Part shown: piece by piece, positions 22,282-27,019 of the stretch | Layout of the letters: the number at the start of each line of letters is the position of its first letter | How positions within the stretch are numbered: the first letter of the stretch is position 1 | Origin: JAMWZF01 sp041628615 | Lineage (GTDB): Bacteria > Pseudomonadota > Alphaproteobacteria > Rhodobacterales > Rhodobacteraceae | DNA: 27,019 nucleotides | Assembly (NCBI GenBank): GCA_041628615.1 | Contig: JBFKOW010000025.1 | Coordinates: forward strand, 1-27,019 | Direction: 5' to 3' | Program-made: the position numbers and the translations under genes | Notes under the pieces: generated by a model | What the model was told of the DNA's origin: nothing | What the model saw: only the letters and a program-made list of their open reading frames with translations | Database searches by the model: none

Positions 22282-23175
22282 CTATTCAGGTTTTTTATCA
22301 CCCCACTGCTCCACGGCGATCTCCGCGGCGGTCCGGGCGGCGGTCTCGATCAGGTGGCTCCTGGTGTCGCCCAGGAAGGAAACCGTGAATCTCAGGGGGT
22401 TAGGCCGCCAGCCGGGGTCGAATTCCCGCAGGGTGCCGCGTGTGACGTAGATCTCGCCCATCACCCGGGGCAGGGCGGCGATGCCGAGGTTGGCCTCGAC
22501 CAGCCGGAAGCAGGCCGACAGCGAGGTCGAGGGGAATAGCGCGGCGTTCGGGCCGATTCGTTCCAGCAGCTCGTCCTTCAGTTCCCGGTAGGGCCGTGTG
22601 TGCCGGGCATAGGTCAGCACCGGTCGGCCGAGATGGGCATCTTCGGGCGGCGCCGCCGCGGCGACGTACCAGGCCAGTTCCACCCCCGGCAGTTCGAGGT
22701 TGTCGACCGCGTAGTCCGAGATCGGCCCCAGCAGGATGGCCAGGTCGATCTCGCGGTTGAGCAGCGCCTCCCGCAGGTTGGAGGAGATGTCGACGTTGAA
22801 CTCGATCTCCAGCTTGGGGAACTGCCGGTGCAGCCGGGCGATCAGGTCCGGCAGCCAGCATTGCGCGATGGTTTCGGACACGCCGAGCCGCAACTGCCCG
22901 TCGATGCCGGCGGGGTCGGAGATGTCCTTCTCGATCATCCGCGACAGGTGCTCGAACCGCTCGGCATGGCCGACCAGCCGCTCGCCCCGCTTGCTGAGGG
23001 TCAGGCTGCCGCCGATGCGGTCGAACAGGTCGCAGCCGAGGCTGGCCTCCAGGTTGCGGATCCGGGCGCTCACCGCCGGCTGCGTCAGGTTCAGCGCCAC
23101 GGCCGCCTTGCGCACCCCGCCCAGCCGGACAACCGCGAGGAAGGTGCGCAACTGGTCGAGGTTGATCCGGCTCAT
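22282..23175 (-). CDS. LysR-family transcriptional regulator
   Basis: 297 aa, standard LTTR length. The N-terminal winged helix-turn-helix is clear (residues 4-62: LDQLRTFLAVVRLGGVRKAA, then LNLTQPAVSARIRNLEASLG, LFDR), followed by a two-lobed effector-binding domain starting near 90 (LRLGVSETIA). It probably controls the DUF1445-TRAP-pxp genes that follow in the same direction, with 5-oxoproline or a related compound as effector; that is inference. Unusually, it begins only 6 nt after a LacI-family gene and appears cotranscribed with it. The Shine-Dalgarno sequence is weak, so coupling to lacI translation is possible. Confidence 0.93.
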   Translation of the reverse strand: MSRINLDQLRTFLAVVRLGGVRKAAVALNLTQPAVSARIRNLEASLGCDLFDRIGGSLTLSKRGERLVGHAERFEHLSRMIEKDISDPAGIDGQLRLGVSETIAQCWLPDLIARLHRQFPKLEIEFNVDISSNLREALLNREIDLAILLGPISDYAVDNLELPGVELAWYVAAAAPPEDAHLGRPVLTYARHTRPYRELKDELLERIGPNAALFPSTSLSACFRLVEANLGIAALPRVMGEIYVTRGTLREFDPGWRPNPLRFTVSFLGDTRSHLIETAARTAAEIAVEQWGDKKPE

Positions 23176-23181
23176 GGTCCG

Positions 23182-24231
23182 TCAGGCGCGGTCCGGGGCG
23201 GGGCCGAGGGATTGGCGCAGCCGGATATCGGTGGGCAGTTCGATCCGTTCCACCGCGGTCCCGCCATCCTCCACCATCCTCATCAGCAGTTGCGCCGCGC
23301 GCCGGCCCATCTCGCGGTGGGGGACGTGGACCGTTGTGAGCTCGGGCTCGGCCAGCATCGCCAGTTCGATGTCGTCGAACCCGGTGATCGAGACATCCGC
23401 CGGAACCCTCAAACCCATGCCCTTGGCGGCGCGCAGGGCGCCGATCGCCAGCACGTCGTTGCCGCACAGCACCACCGTCGTTTCGGGCACGTCGGTCATG
23501 ATCCCGCGAAACGCGGCGGCGCCGGTGTCGATGCCGTATTGGGTCTCCACAAGGGTCAGGCGCGATTCCGGCAGGCCGGCCTCGGCCATGGCCAGCCGCA
23601 GGCCGTCGACCCGGCCCCTGGCGCGGTCGTTGGCGGCGATGGGGGCCGAGATCATGCCGATCCGGTCGTGACCCAGCGCCAGCACCCTTCGGGCAAGGTC
23701 GGCCATCGCGCGGACGTTGTCGAAGCCGATCGCGGCGTGGGGCTCGTCCATGTCGAAGGACCACGCGACCAGCGCCGGGACGGCGCGGCGCCGCAGGAAG
23801 CCGTAGATCTCGGGCCTGCGGTGGTAGCCGATCAGGAGCAGGCCGTCGGCGCCGCGCGCCACGAGGGTGCGGATCTGCTCCTCCTCCAGTTCCTCCTGGT
23901 AGGCCGACGACGCGATGAGCAGGGTGATGCCGTGCCGGCCCAGTTCCTCCTGGAAGGCCTGGATGCCGCGGGCGAAGATGGCGTTGTCCATCGTCGGGAT
24001 CACCACGCCCATCGTGTTGGTCCGTTTCGCCGCCAGCGCCCGGGCATTGAAGTTCGGCGCGTACCCGAGGTCGCGGACCGCCTGCATGACCCGGTCGCGG
24101 GTCTCGGCCCCCACGAGCTCGGGGGTGTTGAGGCAGCGCGACACCGTCGCGGTCGAGACATTGGCCCGCCGGGCCACGTCGGCCAGCGTCGGGATCGCCG
24201 CAGCGGAACTGTCTTCGCCTGGTGTCGTCAT
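23182..24231 (-). CDS. LacI-family transcriptional repressor
   Basis: 349 aa. The helix-turn-helix lies at 15-35 (TLADVARRANVSTATVSRCLN) with the hinge NARALA near 58-63, followed by a periplasmic-binding-protein-like ligand domain: TMGVVIPTMDNAIFARGIQ, VPADVSITGFDDIELA, and a C-terminal LPTDIRLRQSLG. All parts needed for operator and ligand binding are present. A perfect LacI-type palindrome lies 60 bp upstream between this gene and a divergent TRAP operon, so it most likely represses that operon and itself until a sugar or sugar-acid ligand appears. The ligand is not identifiable from sequence. Confidence 0.94.
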   Translation of the reverse strand: MTTPGEDSSAAAIPTLADVARRANVSTATVSRCLNTPELVGAETRDRVMQAVRDLGYAPNFNARALAAKRTNTMGVVIPTMDNAIFARGIQAFQEELGRHGITLLIASSAYQEELEEEQIRTLVARGADGLLLIGYHRRPEIYGFLRRRAVPALVAWSFDMDEPHAAIGFDNVRAMADLARRVLALGHDRIGMISAPIAANDRARGRVDGLRLAMAEAGLPESRLTLVETQYGIDTGAAAFRGIMTDVPETTVVLCGNDVLAIGALRAAKGMGLRVPADVSITGFDDIELAMLAEPELTTVHVPHREMGRRAAQLLMRMVEDGGTAVERIELPTDIRLRQSLGPAPDRA

Positions 24232-24268
24232 GTGGTCGGCACCTTTATCGGTAACTTGACGCTACGCC

Positions 24269-24297
24269 AGCATATCCGCTTGCCAGACAAAATGTAA
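24269..24297 (-). promoter_or_regulatory. Candidate lacI promoter
   Basis: On the minus strand TTACAT (24297-24292), 17 nt and TATGCT (24274-24269). The -35 box lies inside the palindrome, so repressor binding would block it. Called by eye. Confidence 0.4.
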
Positions 24298-24308
24298 GCG
24301 CTTACATT
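24280..24308 (+). promoter_or_regulatory. Candidate promoter of the second TRAP operon
   Basis: TTGCCA (24280-24285), 17 nt, TACATT (24303-24308). The spacer and -10 box are covered by the LacI-type palindrome, the standard arrangement for repression. Transcription would start near 24315, about 20 nt before the GGGAGG of the small membrane protein. Confidence 0.4.
24291..24308. promoter_or_regulatory. LacI-family operator
   Basis: AATGTAAGCGCTTACATT is a perfect 18-bp palindrome. The central TAAGCGCTTA, with its symmetric CG step at the centre, is the classical LacI/GalR operator form. It lies midway between lacI and the divergent TRAP operon and overlaps candidate promoters on both strands. 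Confidence 0.85.
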
Positions 24309-24347
24309 CGAGACGAATCATCTTTCGGCCACCCGGGAGGACCCACC

Positions 24348-24539
24348 GTGGCATTTCTGATCGCTCTTCTGCTGTTCGCCGGCTTTGTCGTGAACGTCAC
24401 TCTCGGTGCGGTCGGAGGCGGCCCGCTGGTCGGGATCGTTGCCGAGATGGTGATCCTGTTCGGCGCATCGATCTGCTTCGTGATCGGCATCCTGCAGCGC
24501 GAAGCGGCCCGGAAGCGCGACGAAGCGCCGACCGAATGA
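24348..24539 (+). CDS. Small two-helix membrane protein at the head of a TRAP operon
   Basis: 63 aa from a GTG with an excellent GGGAGG site 7 nt upstream. Two hydrophobic helices (about 2-22 and 27-48) joined by a GGGP turn are followed by a charged cytoplasmic-type tail (about 50-63, Arg/Lys then Glu/Asp). No signal cleavage site is evident. It sits between the LacI operator and the binding-protein gene, with a 47-nt gap containing the next ribosome site. I recognise no characterised family. Position suggests an accessory subunit or regulator of the TRAP transporter downstream; it is too short to be a DctQ. Confidence 0.75.
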   Translation: MAFLIALLLFAGFVVNVTLGAVGGGPLVGIVAEMVILFGASICFVIGILQREAARKRDEAPTE

Positions 24540-24586
24540 TATACCCGACGAACCCCAACGTCCGAAATTCTCAGGGAGGAGACACG

Positions 24587-25732
24587 ATGGACAAGACGAA
24601 GCAGGAGCTGGCCTCGGCCGAGCGCCGCAATTTCCTGAAGCTGGCCGGCACCGGCAGCTTCACCGCGGCGATGGTCGCCGGTGCCGCCGGCACCCTCTGG
24701 TCGAGCGAGGCCGCGGCGCAGACCGCCGCCGAGGAACGCGAGCGGGAAGCCGCCGCCGACCACATCATGACGCTCGCCACGGCTTACGTCCTGACCGCCG
24801 ACCGCAGCTATCCGATCATGCAGCTGGACCTGAAGGAAAACATCCAGAACATGACCAACGGCAAGGTCTACGTGCGTCTCGCCCCGGGCGGCCAGCTCGG
24901 CGCCGGCGGTGCGCTCGCCCAGGCCGTGCAGGGCGGCACGATCCAGTGCGCCCAGCACTCGCTGTCGAACTTCGCCCCCTTCGCGAGCGTTGTGGACCTC
25001 ATCAACCTGCCCTACTTCTGCGGCTCCAACCAGCGCTTCACCAACCTGACCTCGTCGGACGCGTGGAAGTCGGAAGTCGACCCCAAGATCGCGGCGTCGG
25101 GCTTCAAGTCGCTGTTCTACATCGTGATCGATCCGCGGGTCGTGGCGGTGCGGCAGGGCGGTAGCGCGATCCTCACCCCGGGCGACATGTCGGGCGTGAA
25201 GTTCCGCGTGCCGGGCTCGGCGATGCTGCAGCAGTACTACTCGATGGTCGGCGCCAACCCGACCCCGGTGGCCTGGGGCGAGACCCCCTCGGCGATCCGG
25301 CAGGGCGTGGCCGACGCGCTCGACCCGTCGGTGGGCGCGCTGCACGTGTTCGGCTTCGGCGAGATCCTGAGCCACGTCACCTTCACCCAGGCCGTGCCCG
25401 ACAGTCAGGTCTACTCGGTCAACCTCGAGTGGTTCAACTCGCTGCCCGGCGACGTGCAGGAAGGCATCGAGTTCGCCGGCGAGATCACCCAGGCGCAGAA
25501 CCTCGCCAAGGTTCCGGCCGCCCGCGCCTACGCGATGTCCGAGCTGACCAAGAACGGCGTGGAATTCCACACCCTCAGCGACGACCAGCTGGCCGAGTGG
25601 CAGGAAGCCGGCGGCTACCAGCGCAGCGAATGGGACCAGTTCAAGGTCGACCTGGCCGGGTCGATGGAGACCTTCGCCAAGCTCGAGGAAGCCGCGGACA
25701 CGATGGGCCGCTACTACGTCCACGACGCCTGA
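24587..25732 (+). CDS. TRAP transporter substrate-binding protein (DctP family), Tat-exported
   Basis: 381 aa from the ATG at 24587 with GGGAGGAG just before it; an in-frame start 17 codons upstream lacks a ribosome site and overlaps the previous stop. A twin-arginine signal (ERRNFLK, Arg13-Arg14) with a mild hydrophobic stretch ends near EAAAQ (about 45), so it is folded before export, unlike the Sec-exported homolog on the other strand. The mature domain has DctP features: GKVYVRLAPGGQLGAGGALAQ, VKFRVPGSAMLQ with the ligand Arg, and WGETPSAIRQGVADALD. LacI control suggests a sugar-derived or hydroxy-acid ligand, but no catabolic gene is in view to name it. Confidence 0.93.
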   Translation: MDKTKQELASAERRNFLKLAGTGSFTAAMVAGAAGTLWSSEAAAQTAAEEREREAAADHIMTLATAYVLTADRSYPIMQLDLKENIQNMTNGKVYVRLAPGGQLGAGGALAQAVQGGTIQCAQHSLSNFAPFASVVDLINLPYFCGSNQRFTNLTSSDAWKSEVDPKIAASGFKSLFYIVIDPRVVAVRQGGSAILTPGDMSGVKFRVPGSAMLQQYYSMVGANPTPVAWGETPSAIRQGVADALDPSVGALHVFGFGEILSHVTFTQAVPDSQVYSVNLEWFNSLPGDVQEGIEFAGEITQAQNLAKVPAARAYAMSELTKNGVEFHTLSDDQLAEWQEAGGYQRSEWDQFKVDLAGSMETFAKLEEAADTMGRYYVHDA

Positions 25733-25743
25733 TCCCCGATCCC

Positions 25744-25777
25744 GGCGCCGGCGGCGGCCCCGATTGCCGCCGGCGCC
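25744..25777 (+). terminator. Strong hairpin between TRAP binding-protein and small-permease genes
   Basis: GGCGCCGGCGGC (25744-25755) and GCCGCCGGCGCC (25766-25777) form a perfect 12-bp stem with a 10-nt loop, 11 nt after the binding-protein stop. There is no T-run, so it is more likely a transcript-stabilising or partial-attenuation element that keeps binding protein above permease level, as proposed for stem-loops in other TRAP operons. The remaining bases to 25852 hold only the GGAGGGAG ribosome site. Confidence 0.6.
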
Positions 25778-25852
25778 ACCCCGCACCCGTAACGCATCGC
25801 CAGAACGCTCGGCACCGGGCGGCCGCACAGGCCGTGCCCGGAGGGAGAAGTC

Positions 25853-26368
25853 ATGTCCGGCATTTATCACGCGATCGACCGCAACGGAGAACGCTGGCTG
25901 CTGCTCGTGTTCTACGTGATGCTGGTCGGAACCATGTTCATCGAGGTCGTCCGGCGGGAGGTCTTCGCCTATTCCTCGATCTGGGGCGAGGAGATCGTCC
26001 GCTATTCCTTCATCTACCTCGCCTGGATCGGCGCCGCCGCGGCGGTCAAGGAACGTGGGCACATCCGCATCGACGTGCTGATGCATTACGTGCCGCGCCG
26101 GGTGAAGACGCTCCTCTACATCTTCGGCGACATCGTGATGTTCATCGTCGCGCTGGTCGCGCTCTACTGGTCGTGGGAATCGGTCCACGTCTCGTGGAAG
26201 TTCGGGTCGGTGACCCACGGGCTTCGGATCAGCCAGGTCTGGTTCCTGTTCGCCGTCCCCTTCGGCTTCGCGCTGATCATCTTCCGCCTTGTCCAGTCCT
26301 TCCTCCGCGACATCGCGGACCTTCGTAGCGGCCGGCCCGTCTACGAGGGCGACAAGCTGTTCGACTGA
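25853..26368 (+). CDS. TRAP transporter small permease (DctQ)
   Basis: 171 aa with four hydrophobic helices (about 15-33, 47-65, 85-110, 122-147). The central IWGEEIVRYSFIYLAWIGAA region followed by ERGHIRIDVL is the DctQ signature. GGAGGGAG precedes the ATG. Partner of the Tat-exported binding protein upstream and the large permease 13 nt downstream. The C-terminal tail is charged. Confidence 0.93.
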   Translation: MSGIYHAIDRNGERWLLLVFYVMLVGTMFIEVVRREVFAYSSIWGEEIVRYSFIYLAWIGAAAAVKERGHIRIDVLMHYVPRRVKTLLYIFGDIVMFIVALVALYWSWESVHVSWKFGSVTHGLRISQVWFLFAVPFGFALIIFRLVQSFLRDIADLRSGRPVYEGDKLFD

Positions 26369-26381
26369 GGAGAGCACAGCC

Positions 26382-27019
26382 ATGATGTGGCAGACACTTC
26401 AGAACCAGACGCTCGACCTCGGCTGGGACTTCTACGGTTCGGTCATCCTCTTCGTGTTCCTGATCGCGATGGCCGTGCCGGTCTGGGCCGCCATCGGGTC
26501 CTCGACGATCCTGATGCTGGTCTGGTCCGGGGCGCTTCCGCTCAGCCTGATGGGCGAAAAGCTGTTCTCCGGCATCGACGCCTTCGCGCTCACCGCGGTG
26601 CCGCTGTTCATCCTGACCGGCGACGTGCTGGTCCGGACCGGATTGTCGCGAAAATTCCTCGACGTGGCCGAGGCCCTGACCTGCTGGGCCAAGGGCGGCT
26701 TCGGATCGGCGACGGTGCTGGTCTGCGGCATGTTCGCGGCGATCTCGGGCTCCGACGCGGCGGGCGCCGCGGCGGTGGGCCGGATGACCATCGACCGGCT
26801 GGTGGAAAGCGGCTACCCGCGGCCCTATGCCTGCGCGCTGGTCGCGGCCGGGGCCTGTACCGGGATCCTGATCCCGCCCTCGATCGCCTACATCATCATC
26901 GGTCTGGTCCTCGGCATCGCGGTCTCGACACTGTTCCTCGCCGCGCTGATCCCCGGCATCCTGATCCTCGTTTCCATCCTCGTCACCAACATCGTGATGA
27001 ACCGTCTCAACCTCTGGGA
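26382..27019 (+). CDS. TRAP transporter large permease (DctM), partial (C-terminus beyond window end)
   Basis: The first 212 codons are present and open to the window end. Two adjacent ATG codons (26382 and 26385) follow GGAGAG. Hydrophobic helices and DctM segments are visible: FVFLIAMAVPVWAAIG, VPLFILTGDVLVRTGLS, a CGMFAAISGSDAAGAAAVG block near 110-128, and ACTGILIPPSIAYIII near 163-178. These match the same motifs in the DctM of the other TRAP system in the window. Translocation subunit of the LacI-controlled transporter. Confidence 0.93.
   Translation, partial: MMWQTLQNQTLDLGWDFYGSVILFVFLIAMAVPVWAAIGSSTILMLVWSGALPLSLMGEKLFSGIDAFALTAVPLFILTGDVLVRTGLSRKFLDVAEALTCWAKGGFGSATVLVCGMFAAISGSDAAGAAAVGRMTIDRLVESGYPRPYACALVAAGACTGILIPPSIAYIIIGLVLGIAVSTLFLAALIPGILILVSILVTNIVMNRLNLW

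Overview
The window is GC-rich and gene-dense, with short intergenic gaps and many 4-bp ATGA start/stop overlaps. Two complete or near-complete TRAP transporters, a CckA-like hybrid kinase and the general codon use point to an alphaproteobacterium, most likely a Rhodobacterales (Rhodobacteraceae/Paracoccaceae) species. This is inference from gene content. There is no rRNA, tRNA, insertion sequence, phage gene or CRISPR array in the window.

Region A (1-6266, minus strand) is one tight operon read right to left: a soluble Hanks-type Ser/Thr kinase, an FHA phosphothreonine-reader protein, a PP2C phosphatase, a GTPase-like protein with a degenerate P-loop, and a large dynamin-family GTPase that runs off the left edge. 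Every junction after the kinase-FHA gap overlaps by 4-8 bp. It reads as a phosphorylation write/read/erase module coupled to a dynamin pair, and is the best candidate in the window for a poorly described system.

Region B (6509-13609) looks osmotic: a large MscS-type mechanosensitive channel and galU on the minus strand, then on the plus strand a three-gene operon of gpsA, a HAD-family phosphatase and a GT20 glucosylglycerol-phosphate synthase. Together the three would convert DHAP to glycerol 3-phosphate, join it to glucose, and dephosphorylate the product to the compatible solute glucosylglycerol. The divergent galU/gpsA intergenic region carries two sigma70-like promoters and four copies of an AAAGCGACA-like motif, two of them forming a perfect inverted repeat against the galU -35 box.

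Region C (13625-24231, minus strand), read right to left, holds a LacI regulator, a LysR regulator, a DUF1445/D-glutamate-cyclase-like protein, a Sec-exported TRAP transporter (P, Q, M), the 5-oxoprolinase genes pxpB-pxpC-pxpA, and a 5TM-LYT/PAS hybrid histidine kinase. The natural reading is uptake of 5-oxoproline or a related compound and its conversion to glutamate.

Region D (24232-27019, plus strand) is a second TRAP operon, divergent from lacI across a perfect 18-bp LacI-type palindrome. It encodes a 63-aa two-helix membrane protein, a Tat-exported substrate-binding protein, a GC-rich hairpin, the small permease, and the start of the large permease, which runs off the right edge.
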